64,000 bases of DNA from Psychrobacter immobilis (GTDB lineage: Bacteria; Pseudomonadota; Gammaproteobacteria; Pseudomonadales; Moraxellaceae), in NCBI RefSeq assembly GCF_904846225.1, contig NZ_CAJGZJ010000004.1, positions 62,001 to 126,000 of the forward strand, in the 5' to 3' direction. The notes below the pieces were generated by a model. The model had not been told where the DNA came from. It saw nothing but the letters and a program-made list of their open reading frames with translations, and made no database searches. The number at the start of each line of letters is the position of its first letter. Position 1 is the first letter of the stretch. The position numbers and the translations under genes are program-made. Shown piece by piece: positions 8,674 through 17,774 of the stretch.

Positions 8674-11670
8674 GTGTACTGGTTGATTGGTAGTTTGATT
8701 ATTATTGCTATGATGGGGGTTTTGGCAGTCGCGGATAGTCTGCTGATGCCGATTAATCCGTCGTTATTAGGTATATTCAATGCTCCCGTCTTATCTTTAT
8801 TATTAACCACGATTGCCATTACGTTGTTTGTTATCAAGCAATTTAATATCCCTACAGTCAGCACCAGTAACACACCTCAAAATTTCTTTAGCTATTTGCC
8901 TCGTCCTTTCGAACACTCCTTTCGTATCGTTAGTTATCTTTTAATCGCTATATTAGCAATGGCGCTCGTTATTGGCAGTGCCCTGCAAGCGATTGTCAGT
9001 CATCAACAGGCAAAAGCAGCAGAAATCACTGAACCGATGCGTGTACAAGCATTAGTGACGATCGAGGGTATAAGTGATAGCGTTTATGATGCGGCTACAA
9101 GTAGTGGCTATCGACAAGTTGCTACTATTAGCCATATATCACCACTAGTCACCAAATTAGCGCCTCAAGATTTAGAAGATATTACTGTTCATTATCTAGA
9201 AAGTAATAGTAATAGCCTAAGCAAAAATACCGTATATGACAATAAGCATGAGAATAAGCATGACAATAAATACGAGAATAATTCCGATATAAGTAACGGC
9301 AATGATAAACAGTATCGAGTGTTGCTGAATGCTTATCCAAAACAATCTTCGTCTGGAGAGCATTCCAATCATAGTCCGTTGGCAAGATTGAATCATTTAC
9401 AACCCGGAGATCGGTTGTTTATGAGTTTAACGCTTGCACCGCTTGCTACTTCTGAGCAAGTGACAAACAATCCATCTGGTTTTGATAGCTATCGTTGGCT
9501 ACGAGGGCGTCACATTGATGGCGTTGCAAATATATTGGCGATTAGTCCATCGATTGTGACTGGTGCCAATTCATCAGCAGCTTCCTCTAACTCTTATCTC
9601 CAACGTTTTCGTACTCGTATTGATCAAGGGCGGTGGCAATTACGTCAGCATTTTTATACAGATTGGGCAGGGCAGACCACAGCAAACCAGCAAGCAAAAG
9701 CGGTGACACTAAGTTTGCTAACAGGTGATCGCAGTTTAATAAATCGTGATACCAAGGACTTATATCAACTGGCTGGTATCTCGCATTTGCTTGCGATCTC
9801 CGGCACACATATTTTGTTTTTAGCGATAATGTTGTCTGGCGCAGTTGTATTGATTTTTAATCGGCTATGTCCGATGGTGTATCGTTATGTCCCACGTTGG
9901 CAAGTGCGCTGGTGGGTGATGGTTGGCGCCGCTTTTATCTATGCACTATTTACTGGCTTTGATGTGCCAGCCGCACGTACGGCATGGATGTTATTAGCGA
10001 TAGGTTTGGTACGTTTAACATTATTGCCTATCAGTACGATGCGCGTTTTGTTTGCGCTCGCAATACTGATGGCGTGGCGTGATCCTTACGTACTATGGCA
10101 AGCAGGTTATTGGTTGTCTTTTATTGCAGTGGCATTATTACTTCAGTATGACGATAGGTCATACCAAAATGACCAATCTGCTATTATCTCATCCTCTGCC
10201 CATACTCAAAGAGCCAATACGGTAAATGCTTTTTTTAAGCGTGTTTGGATTTTCTGTAAAAGGCTGTTCAAATTACAGTGTTGGTTATTTATTACTTTAT
10301 TACCCATCACCTTGCTACTGTTTGGCAAAGCATCACTGTGGGGTCTTGTCATCAATCTATTTGCGATTGGTCTATTTGGCTGGGTGATTGTACCGCTTAA
10401 TCTATTAGCAGGGCTTTGTTATCTTTTATCACCAGCGATAGGCGATAGTATTTGGACGCTCGTTATCACAATCGTAGCGAGTTTGCATGAACTGATTATA
10501 TGGCTAACATCACTACCAGCGCTATCAAAAGCATGGTTATATACGCCAGTGAATGTGGCTATATTGCTCATAGTGTTGCTAAGTATGTTGCCTTGGCTGT
10601 TACCGCGAGGGTTCATTAGTCGCTGGTTGGCATTGCCTCCTCTAACCTTATTAATGATGACGGTATATGCCAATCAGCAGTCACTAGCCACGATACCGAC
10701 ATTGTATATTTTGCCGACAGGCGATCGCTATGTGAGTGCCGTGCTGTTGCAGTATCCTATTACAGATGATAAGAAAAATGTCAGCTGGCTATTTTTGGCC
10801 GATCACAGACCGACAGCTTCACGAATGATACCAAGTAGTCTGACCGCCGATAAGTTGTCTATGACATTAGAGCAGCAATTAGGTGCCTTATCCGTTGGTA
10901 CGCTAGAAGGCATCATGGTGCAGAGCGGTAGCGTGGGATTAACGGCGACGCTTACTAATGATATCAATGGTAATAAGGGTAATAGTTCTAATTCGAGCGC
11001 TTCTGAGCTATTACCCATGACTGTTGCGCAGTTAAGTCAGCGTCTGCCTGTTAGCCAGTACTGGCAAGCAGGACGCTCTGATCGTTGGCCTGATATACAA
11101 CGAACCTATAAAGTAGCCAGTCAATCTAATAATAGATTGGATATTAGTGTGCAACGCTGCGACCAAGGCAAGACATGGCAATTACCCAACGGTGATTTAA
11201 CCATCCAAGCGATGACGGGGTGGAGCAAGATAGACGATGCGAGTGTTTGGGACTGTAGCGTAGCGATTGATAGTCGCTTATCCATACGAGTGTTGAAGTA
11301 TAATGCCAATGATCCAATGAGGTCGTTACCTGCTAGTGCTCAAACGCTTTCTCAAACCTTTCCTCAAACATTGAATTCTCAACCTCAATCGATTAGCCAT
11401 CAAACACATGAGTCAGCCTCTCGCATTATTTTGAATGCTGATGCTCATCAGCGTATTTGGCAAATGTGGTCATTGTTATGTTCAGCTGAAACGCTTAACG
11501 ATAAAAACATATCAAACCATACTACGTGGCTTGGTCACAGTGCATCGCATATCACTGCTGATGTGATAAGTCATCAAAAAGTAAATGAAATCATTACCTA
11601 TGATGATAAAGGGTTAGAGGCGGCACTGTCGTTAAATACGATTGTCGATAGCATCGGTAAAGCGCCTTAA
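8674..11670 (+). CDS. comEC: DNA uptake channel ComEC/Rec2, unusually long
   Basis: A 998-residue polytopic protein; ComEC proteins are usually about 750-800 residues. It has N-terminal helices, a soluble DUF4131-like domain, then the competence channel domain with the hallmark HLLAISGTHILFLAI and the helices after it. The extra length comes from low-complexity inserts such as NKHENKHDNKYENNSD near residue 190 and a Ser/Gln-rich C-terminus. The C-terminal metallo-beta-lactamase-like domain shows no HxHxDH motif, so its nuclease-like site looks degenerate. The GTG at 8674 sits 5 nt after AAGGAG; a TTG at 8671 is the alternative start. ComEC moves single-stranded DNA across the inner membrane during transformation. 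Confidence 0.9.
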   Translation: MYWLIGSLIIIAMMGVLAVADSLLMPINPSLLGIFNAPVLSLLLTTIAITLFVIKQFNIPTVSTSNTPQNFFSYLPRPFEHSFRIVSYLLIAILAMALVIGSALQAIVSHQQAKAAEITEPMRVQALVTIEGISDSVYDAATSSGYRQVATISHISPLVTKLAPQDLEDITVHYLESNSNSLSKNTVYDNKHENKHDNKYENNSDISNGNDKQYRVLLNAYPKQSSSGEHSNHSPLARLNHLQPGDRLFMSLTLAPLATSEQVTNNPSGFDSYRWLRGRHIDGVANILAISPSIVTGANSSAASSNSYLQRFRTRIDQGRWQLRQHFYTDWAGQTTANQQAKAVTLSLLTGDRSLINRDTKDLYQLAGISHLLAISGTHILFLAIMLSGAVVLIFNRLCPMVYRYVPRWQVRWWVMVGAAFIYALFTGFDVPAARTAWMLLAIGLVRLTLLPISTMRVLFALAILMAWRDPYVLWQAGYWLSFIAVALLLQYDDRSYQNDQSAIISSSAHTQRANTVNAFFKRVWIFCKRLFKLQCWLFITLLPITLLLFGKASLWGLVINLFAIGLFGWVIVPLNLLAGLCYLLSPAIGDSIWTLVITIVASLHELIIWLTSLPALSKAWLYTPVNVAILLIVLLSMLPWLLPRGFISRWLALPPLTLLMMTVYANQQSLATIPTLYILPTGDRYVSAVLLQYPITDDKKNVSWLFLADHRPTASRMIPSSLTADKLSMTLEQQLGALSVGTLEGIMVQSGSVGLTATLTNDINGNKGNSSNSSASELLPMTVAQLSQRLPVSQYWQAGRSDRWPDIQRTYKVASQSNNRLDISVQRCDQGKTWQLPNGDLTIQAMTGWSKIDDASVWDCSVAIDSRLSIRVLKYNANDPMRSLPASAQTLSQTFPQTLNSQPQSISHQTHESASRIILNADAHQRIWQMWSLLCSAETLNDKNISNHTTWLGHSASHITADVISHQKVNEIITYDDKGLEAALSLNTIVDSIGKAP

Positions 11671-11789
11671 AAATAGTGCTTATATTGTCAGCGTTACAAT
11701 ATAGTGATATTTCACAGTTATACTATTGAACCATGATTGAAATACCACCATACTTAACCGCCTACGAATATAGATGACTATGATCGTTT

Positions 11790-11834
11790 GAAAGTAGGTA
11801 AAGTAAGCATAAACTTCTTACTTTACCTACTTTC
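11790..11834. terminator. Perfect 18-bp hairpin between comEC and sppA
   Basis: GAAAGTAGGTAAAGTAAG (11790-11807) is the exact reverse complement of 11817-11834, with a 9-nt loop. It lies 120 nt after comEC and 50 nt before sppA and is followed by TATGTCATCTTTTTTATCG. It is probably a terminator of comEC or an mRNA-protecting hairpin. The stem is GC-poor but long. Confidence 0.65.
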
Positions 11835-11884
11835 TATGTCATCTTTTTTATCGTTTTAGATTTTTTTCTGACTTAGGAAGTTAT

Positions 11885-12940
11885 ATGCCCAACTGGCCAC
11901 CAGACCCTAACAAACGTTCTGATAATTCGGCAAATCAGCCAACGCCCGTGCAGCAACCCAGCGCGCCAAGTGGACAAGAATGGCGAGTGCTAGAAAACAC
12001 CTTATTGGCTAGTGTGGTTGAGCAACGCCGCGCCCGTCGCTGGAGTATATTTTTTAAACTATTGACCTTTGGCTATCTTCTGTTCATATTTTTGATGCTT
12101 GGACGTGGTTGTAGTGGCTCATCATCTAGTCTTGAAGATATGGACACAAGTGATCCACATTTGGCAGTGGTTGAACTACAAGGTACTATCAGTAGTGGCG
12201 ATCCTGCCAATGCTTATGATATCAGTGCAGCGTTGACCGAAGCATTTGAAAGCAGCGGCTCAAAAGCGGTGGCCTTAGAAATTAATTCTCCTGGTGGCTC
12301 ACCAGTACAGTCTGATGAGATTTGGCAAACCATGATGGATTTGCGCAAAGAATACCCAGACAAAAAGCTTTATGCCGTGATTGGTGATATTGGTGCTTCA
12401 GGCGCGTATTATATTGCTTCTGCCGCAGATGAAATTTATGTTAATCCATCAAGTTTGGTCGGTTCTATCGGCGTTATTATGCCAAGCTACAACGTTAAAG
12501 GATTGATGGATAAAGTGGGCGTAGAAGATCGCACCATCACTGCTGGTGAATATAAAGACATTTTAAGCTTGTCGCGTCCATTGACTGACTATGAAGAAAA
12601 GCATGTGGAAAACGTATTGGCCAATACACACAAGCATTTCATCAATGCGGTAAAAGAAGGTCGCGGTAACCGTCTAAAGAATCCAGAAGAAAATAAACTG
12701 TTCTCAGGGTTGTTTTGGACAGGCGAGCAATCTATTGCACTGGGTCTAGCAGATAAAGAAGGCAGTATCTCTAGCTTAGAAAAAGAGCTAAAGCTTGATA
12801 GTGCCGTGAACTATACGACAATGGATCCATTCCAGTCATTGATGGATCGCTTTGCCATTAAATTGGGTGCAGGTATTGGCTCGAGCGTCAGTTTTGACGG
12901 TATCTTACCGAAAGAAGAAGGCACGGCAGAAATGCGTTAA
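11885..12940 (+). CDS. sppA: Membrane-anchored S49 serine protease (SppA/SohB type)
   Basis: A 351-residue protease. A Pro/Gln-rich cytosolic N-terminus is followed by one helix (about residues 57-75) and then an S49 domain. The nucleophile motif GDIGASGAYYIASAAD is near residue 175 and the partner Lys is in EYKDILSLSRPLT near 225, as in the Ser/Lys dyad of SppA. It is single-domain in length, not the 600-residue doubled E. coli form. It probably cleaves membrane-embedded signal peptides. The ribosome site is AGGAAG 5 nt before the ATG. Confidence 0.92.
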   Translation: MPNWPPDPNKRSDNSANQPTPVQQPSAPSGQEWRVLENTLLASVVEQRRARRWSIFFKLLTFGYLLFIFLMLGRGCSGSSSSLEDMDTSDPHLAVVELQGTISSGDPANAYDISAALTEAFESSGSKAVALEINSPGGSPVQSDEIWQTMMDLRKEYPDKKLYAVIGDIGASGAYYIASAADEIYVNPSSLVGSIGVIMPSYNVKGLMDKVGVEDRTITAGEYKDILSLSRPLTDYEEKHVENVLANTHKHFINAVKEGRGNRLKNPEENKLFSGLFWTGEQSIALGLADKEGSISSLEKELKLDSAVNYTTMDPFQSLMDRFAIKLGAGIGSSVSFDGILPKEEGTAEMR

Positions 12941-12974
12941 GCGTTTAATATTTTAGATTTAGTGTGTATGATTG

Positions 12975-13008
12975 TTGAGGCTGAGCATATAACTGTGCTC
13001 AGCCTCAA
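12975..13008. terminator. 13-bp hairpin after sppA
   Basis: TTGAGGCTGAGCA (12975-12987) pairs exactly with TGCTCAGCCTCAA (12996-13008) around an 8-nt loop, 35 nt after the sppA stop. No T-run follows immediately, so it may act as a 3' stability hairpin or a weak terminator. Confidence 0.6.
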
Positions 13009-13016
13009 TGGTATCT

Positions 13017-13065
13017 AGGGCGTTTCCTCATATTAAAAATGGTTATAAAAATGAGGAAGCGCTCT
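13017..13065. repeat. Short inverted-repeat element related to the TAGGGCGTGTCATCA family
   Basis: AGGGCGTTTCCTCAT (13017-13031) and ATGAGGAAGCGCTCT (13051-13065) are 13/15 complementary around a 19-nt AT-rich centre. The end TAGGGCGTTTCCTCA differs at only two positions from the end of the MITE at 17340 (TAGGGCGTGTCATCA). GGTAT and ATACC extend the pairing outward. It is a miniature relative of the MITE family or a hairpin derived from it. Confidence 0.55.
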
Positions 13066-13133
13066 CATACCAAACACAAAAATACGATAATCTTGTCAAA
13101 TTTTTTAGCATACCGATCTAATGAGAGCTTGTT

Positions 13134-14024
13134 ATGAGTGATGAAATCAATTTGCAGACCTTTGCTGTTTTACCTGTATCTAAAATAACAAAGAAGCCCG
13201 TGATTCATTTTGCCCATGCTAATGGGATGCCAAGTCGCGTTTATAAGCCGTTTTTTGAGCAGTTGGCAGAGTTTTTTACGATTGAATATATTGCGATGTT
13301 GGGTGCCACGCCTGATTATCCCGTAGACGATCATTGGCGCAGTCTCACGCAGCAGATCGTCGATAATGTAAGAGCGGTATGCGAGTATCATGGGGTTACG
13401 CAAGTAGTAGCGGTTGGCCATTCGCTTGGCGCCATGTGTACGATACAGGCGTTGTATCGTGCGCCAGAGCTCTTTAGTCAAGCCGTATTGATGGATCCGC
13501 CTTGGATTTATGGCAAAGTCAGCTTGTTATGGCATTTAGCAAAGACAGCAGATAGATTGCCCTTTATGAATAATCGTTTGATGGACAAGTTATCACCAGC
13601 AGGCGTGTCCAAGCATCGTCGTGACGTTTGGGATAGCCGAGCACAAGCCTATGAAAAAATGCGCCATAAAGGATTTTTTAAAAACTTTGACGAGCGCAGC
13701 TTTCAAGGATATATCGATCATGGTTTACATGAGCGCGCGGATGGCAAAGTGACACTGGCTATTCCTAAAGACAGTGAAGTGGCTGTATTTCGTACCAATC
13801 CCTCTTGGTATTGGCTCGCACCAAATCGTGCTCCTAAGCTGCCTGTGACATTGATTATCGGTGAGGACAGTATCTTCCTAAAGCGCCAGTTTCCGCAGCA
13901 AGTCAAATCACGACTGGGTATTCCTTATAAAACTCATGCTGGCGGTCATATGTTCCCACTTGAGCATCCAAAATCAGTATCGCTGCAAGTCTTAGCATTG
14001 ATTCAGCAGCAATTACCAAGCTAA
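13134..14024 (+). CDS. Alpha/beta hydrolase
   Basis: A 296-residue cytosolic alpha/beta-hydrolase fold protein. An oxyanion-region HFAHANGMPSRVY lies near residue 22, the nucleophile elbow VGHSLGAMC is near residues 94-102, and the catalytic His is likely the one in GGHMFPLEHP near the C-terminus. The acid residue is probably in the GEDSIF segment. Substrate is unknown. It is preceded by GAGAGC and stands in its own unit. Confidence 0.88.
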   Translation: MSDEINLQTFAVLPVSKITKKPVIHFAHANGMPSRVYKPFFEQLAEFFTIEYIAMLGATPDYPVDDHWRSLTQQIVDNVRAVCEYHGVTQVVAVGHSLGAMCTIQALYRAPELFSQAVLMDPPWIYGKVSLLWHLAKTADRLPFMNNRLMDKLSPAGVSKHRRDVWDSRAQAYEKMRHKGFFKNFDERSFQGYIDHGLHERADGKVTLAIPKDSEVAVFRTNPSWYWLAPNRAPKLPVTLIIGEDSIFLKRQFPQQVKSRLGIPYKTHAGGHMFPLEHPKSVSLQVLALIQQQLPS

Positions 14025-14096
14025 TCGCTAATTACTAATGATGTTCATTTCATTCTAGATTTAGGCTGGCAGCATACCTTTTTGAGTAATGATTTT

Positions 14097-14882
14097 ATGC
14101 TAAAAAATGCGACTTGTTCACACAATCTGATGACAGCGTCTAAGCCGCCGCTATTTTCACGTTTAGGGATATTTCTACTGACGATAGGAATGGTGATGGC
14201 CTTTTTTATCAGTCAACTGTTAGGAGTGTATGTCGCAAGCAAATTGATATTGCCAGCCACTAAAAGCACGACAATCGCTGATATATTCTTTTTTGGTAGC
14301 AATAACGGCACAGTGGTAAGCATTTCTATCATGATTAGTTGCGTACTATTAGCCGCGCTTAGTATTTTAATCATTCGTTTAAGAGGCGGCAATAGTCGTC
14401 GTTATCTAGCGCTAATACCATTTTCTTTTTCGGTGGGTATGGGCATGCTTGGTCTGCTGCTCATCTTTATGATTGGCAGTCAGGCATTGACATATTTGCT
14501 TGATGAGACGCCACTGGTATTCGTCGATCCTTTGTACCACTCTGTCAGTTCAGTATGGCTTTTGGTCTTTGCGATGGTGATTGTGGCACCCTTGTATGAG
14601 GAGCTGGTCTTTCGCGGACTGTTATGGTCAGCGATCGCAGAGGCGTTCACTACATCATCATCTCCAAAGTATCGCGGAGCAATAGTGGCAAGTATCGTGA
14701 CGAGTGTTATATTTGCCGTGATTCACGTGCAGTACGGTATCTATGAGATCAGCACTATCGTCGTATTGGCGTTGATATTTTGCTATGCCCGTATGAAATC
14801 AGGCTCATTGTTGCTGCCGATATTATTGCATATGATTAATAATGGGGCGGCTATGTGGCAGTATCTCGCGCAAGCCGCTTAA
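14097..14882 (+). CDS. CPBP-family intramembrane metalloprotease
   Basis: A polytopic membrane protein of about 261 residues with the CPBP (Abi/Rce1-like) signatures: motif 1 LYEELVFRGLLW (EExxxR), motif 2 FAVIHVQYG and motif 3 HMINNGAAMW, with about eight helices. Family members cleave prenylated or peptide substrates in the membrane, and in bacteria some act in bacteriocin or stress functions. The frame is open from a TTG at 14082, but the ATG at 14097 is preferred; no strong ribosome site is seen for either. Confidence 0.88.
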   Translation: MLKNATCSHNLMTASKPPLFSRLGIFLLTIGMVMAFFISQLLGVYVASKLILPATKSTTIADIFFFGSNNGTVVSISIMISCVLLAALSILIIRLRGGNSRRYLALIPFSFSVGMGMLGLLLIFMIGSQALTYLLDETPLVFVDPLYHSVSSVWLLVFAMVIVAPLYEELVFRGLLWSAIAEAFTTSSSPKYRGAIVASIVTSVIFAVIHVQYGIYEISTIVVLALIFCYARMKSGSLLLPILLHMINNGAAMWQYLAQAA

Positions 14883-14932
14883 ACAACATAACGATTATGC
14901 GCATAGCCGTTATGTTATCGCTATAAAGCTGG

Positions 14933-15904
14933 TTAGGCATCAGGATTTAACGATAAAACCTCATCTGCCGCTCGTTTGATGTCATCGATTATGAGCTGAG
15001 GTTTGCCACTTAAAGCCTGTCGCCATTTTCGTGCACCCGTTAGTCCTTGGAATAATCCCAAATAGTGGCGAGTCATCGTCGGCAGCGCTTCGCCTTTAGC
15101 GATTTGCGCTTCTAGATGTGGATAAAGCTGCGCTAGAATCTCTGAACGCTTAGGTGCTGGCTCACCCCATAAGCTGTTGGCCTCTGCCAACAAATAAGGA
15201 TTGTGATAGAACGCCCTTCCAATCATGACGCCATCTATGTGCTGTAAATGCGATTCGATGTCTGTGATCGTATCGATACCGCCATTTATTTCGATATCAA
15301 GTGCTGGAAAATCTTGTTTGAGGCGATAAACATCTTCATAACGTAGTGGCGGTATCTCTCGGTTCTGTTTGGGGCTAAGACCTTGGAGCCAAGCAGTACG
15401 CGCATGAACAATAAAACGCGTACAACCAGCTTCTGCTACTGTCCGTACAAAATCAACCATAAACTCATAACTATCAAAATCATCAATACCAATGCGATGT
15501 TTTACCGTCACGGGAATATCGACAGCGGCTTGCATGTGTTTTACTAGACCTGCAACCGTATTAGGCTCTGCCATCAGGCAAGCCCCAATCTTATTGTGTT
15601 GTACACGATCAGAGGGGCAACCAACATTGATATTGACTTCATCATAGCCGTACTGCTGAGCAAATTCTGCGCATTGAGTCATCTCGCGAATATCTGCACC
15701 ACCAAGTTGCAGCACAACAGGATGCTCAATCGTGTCGAAGCGTAAGTGCCTTTCTCGATTACCGTGTATCAGAGCGCCAGTGCTAATCATCTCAGTATAG
15801 AGATGGACATGAGGATTAAAAAGTCGCGCAAAATAACGATAATCAGTGGTCGTCCAATCGATCATGGGGGCAACAGAGAGTCGTTTATTGGTCATATCAA
15901 CCAT
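14933..15904 (-). CDS. dusA: tRNA-dihydrouridine(20/20a) synthase DusA
   Basis: A 323-residue FMN enzyme of the Dus family. The N-terminal RLSVAPMIDWTTTDYRYFARL is the DusA signature, the active-site Cys is in EVNINVGCPSDRVQ, and FMN-contact motifs include VTVKHRIGIDD and GVMIGRAFYHNP. It reduces uridine to dihydrouridine in the tRNA D-loop using NADPH. It ends 51 nt from the CPBP gene in convergent orientation. A start three codons later (15895) is equally possible. Confidence 0.95.
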   Translation of the reverse strand: MVDMTNKRLSVAPMIDWTTTDYRYFARLFNPHVHLYTEMISTGALIHGNRERHLRFDTIEHPVVLQLGGADIREMTQCAEFAQQYGYDEVNINVGCPSDRVQHNKIGACLMAEPNTVAGLVKHMQAAVDIPVTVKHRIGIDDFDSYEFMVDFVRTVAEAGCTRFIVHARTAWLQGLSPKQNREIPPLRYEDVYRLKQDFPALDIEINGGIDTITDIESHLQHIDGVMIGRAFYHNPYLLAEANSLWGEPAPKRSEILAQLYPHLEAQIAKGEALPTMTRHYLGLFQGLTGARKWRQALSGKPQLIIDDIKRAADEVLSLNPDA

Positions 15905-15976
15905 GGGTATTAAGCCTTAATATTTAAATGTTTGAATCTTAACTCGAACGTTTAACCTAAAATTGAGAACACAGCA

Positions 15977-15990
15977 TAGGGCACGCCCTA
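15977..15990. repeat. Remnant MITE end overlapping the MFS stop codon
   Basis: TAGGGCACGCCCTA looks like two element ends (TAGGG... and ...CACGCCCTA) fused by internal deletion. The last three bases supply the stop codon (TAG, minus strand) of the MFS gene, whose upstream side carries the full element at 17340. Confidence 0.4.
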
Positions 15991-17307
15991 GATAACTTGA
16001 TCGATTTTTTTGAATTCGGGCAAATTGTAAAAATAAATGCCCATTATGATGCCAATAAAACCGATAAACGTAATATAAAGTGCTGGTGAAAAACTGACAT
16101 AAGTGGTGGCATAGCTAAGCCCGAAAGGCACCAACACGCCGACAATGCCGTAGGACATATTATAACAAAATGCCATACCGGTTAATCGTACATTGGTTGG
16201 AAATAGTTGGACGATGATGGCCGGTATCATGCCAACGATGCCAGCACAAAAACCTAAAAGGGCATACATAATTAGAATGTAGTCACCACTTGACTGTAGA
16301 TGATAAAAGAATGCAAGTATCTGAACGATTAATAACGTAGAGCCAATGGTTAAAACTTTGCCAAAATTTTGATGGTTAGATATTATTCCATAAAACACAC
16401 AACCAAGAATCATGAACACGATACCTAGACTGTGTGAGAATCCAAATAAGTCGCTGTCTAGTGTAAAGCGCAATTCAATCAAATCGGGTAGCAAAAGCAC
16501 GATGACCGTCGTTATGCTAGAAATAATTATAGTAAGAACCATACCGATAAATACTGAATGTTTACAGTGCTTAAAAAGAAGGCTGAGAGGTTTAGGCACA
16601 TAGTCATCTGGTTTTGAGTTTTTCATTTCAACAAAAAATGGTGACTCATCTATCCATCGCCATGCTAATAAGGGCAAAAGACTCAGGATAGCACCGATGA
16701 AAAATGGTAAACGCCAGCCATAATCGGCTAGTTGTTCAGGCGTCATGGTATTAGTTAGCCAAAGAAAAAAGGCGTTTGAGAATAGCACGCCTACATAAAA
16801 ACTGGCAGTGACATAACCACAGGCTACTGACAAAGACTGTCGAGGAACATGCTCTGCCACAAAAACCCAAGCGAGTGGTGCATAAAGTCCAAATGCCATG
16901 CCTTGTATCAGTCGCAATGTAATAAATAAGGCTGGCGCAATCAGCCCCCACTGTGCATAAGTAGGCAGGCAGGCCATCGCCAGCAAGCTGACTGCAGTAA
17001 CCAATACACTGATCAATAGTGTTGGTTTGCGGCCTTTGATATCACCATAACGACCAAAGAGGACACCGCCAAGTGGGCGTGCTAAATAGCCAATCGCAAA
17101 AAGCCCAAGCCCTTGCATCTTTGCAATAGCAGGGTTAGCGTTAACAGGAAAAAAAGCAGCAGCCACAATATCTGAAATATATAAGTAAATCAAGAAATCA
17201 AAAAATGCCACTGCGCAGTTAAAACATATAAATAGCAGGGTGTTTTTGTCTCTAGAAGACATTAGGGCATATTGAGAGCGAGAAGGCATAAGAAGTTGTG
17301 CATCCAC
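15988..17307 (-). CDS. MFS transporter, metabolite:proton symporter family
   Basis: A 439-residue, 12-helix major facilitator of the ProP/KgtP-like group. Typical motifs are GYLARPLGGVLFGRYGDIKGRKP in the helix 2-3 loop and RLIQGMAFG. It probably imports a small organic acid or osmolyte with protons; the substrate cannot be read. The longest start is a GTG at 17307; ATGs at 17289 and 17262 are alternatives and none has a clear ribosome site. The gene is bracketed by MITE-type sequences at both ends. Confidence 0.87.
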   Translation of the reverse strand: MDAQLLMPSRSQYALMSSRDKNTLLFICFNCAVAFFDFLIYLYISDIVAAAFFPVNANPAIAKMQGLGLFAIGYLARPLGGVLFGRYGDIKGRKPTLLISVLVTAVSLLAMACLPTYAQWGLIAPALFITLRLIQGMAFGLYAPLAWVFVAEHVPRQSLSVACGYVTASFYVGVLFSNAFFLWLTNTMTPEQLADYGWRLPFFIGAILSLLPLLAWRWIDESPFFVEMKNSKPDDYVPKPLSLLFKHCKHSVFIGMVLTIIISSITTVIVLLLPDLIELRFTLDSDLFGFSHSLGIVFMILGCVFYGIISNHQNFGKVLTIGSTLLIVQILAFFYHLQSSGDYILIMYALLGFCAGIVGMIPAIIVQLFPTNVRLTGMAFCYNMSYGIVGVLVPFGLSYATTYVSFSPALYITFIGFIGIIMGIYFYNLPEFKKIDQVI

Positions 17308-17339
17308 ATGTAAAATTGTTCATAAAGACGGTTATTATC

Positions 17340-17513
17340 TAGGGCGTGTCATCAATTAGCACACTTAATCATTTAGTGGTCTTAAAATGGCTAAATTTTG
17401 CCAAACATCGTCAAATAACGGGTTAATATCTCGATATTATCTGCGTTATTTTCCTTGTTTGACTGCCATTTATCTCATTTTAAGCCTCACAATCTAAATG
17501 ATGACACGCCCTA
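17340..17513. mobile_element. MITE-like element with 15-bp terminal inverted repeats
   Basis: The ends TAGGGCGTGTCATCA (17340-17354) and TGATGACACGCCCTA (17499-17513) are exact inverted repeats, and subterminal parts also match (CTTAAAATGG against CATTTTAAG). The 174-bp interior has no open frame, so it must move, if at all, with a transposase supplied elsewhere. A deleted copy sits at 60442-60510. Confidence 0.7.
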
Positions 17514-17736
17514 AATAACTGGCCATAATAAAAAACGACAAACCAGTATAAATAGATAATGATTTGTCGAAAAATAAGATTTTTGAGCTAAAAATTAGTT
17601 AAAAAAACAAGCACGTTAATTAAAGGAAATTAAGTTAAAAGTGCTTAAGTTAACAGTAACGGATTCAAATTTTTTGATGCTATTTAAATATTAATCAATG
17701 TTAAACACTAATGAATGCATTTTCCAAATAATTTTG

Positions 17737-17764
17737 AGTGCTAAGCCTTAAGTGCTAAGCCTTA
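17737..17764. repeat. 14-bp tandem duplication
   Basis: AGTGCTAAGCCTTA occurs twice head to tail, just downstream of the PLD-family gene stop (17775, minus). No function is evident. Confidence 0.6.
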
Positions 17765-17774
17765 AGCTCTATCA

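Noticed and set aside
9230..9310. Short in-frame repeats in comEC, considered as a CRISPR-like or tandem array
   Set aside because: They lie inside the comEC frame, encode an N/K/H/D-rich linker, and have no spacer structure.
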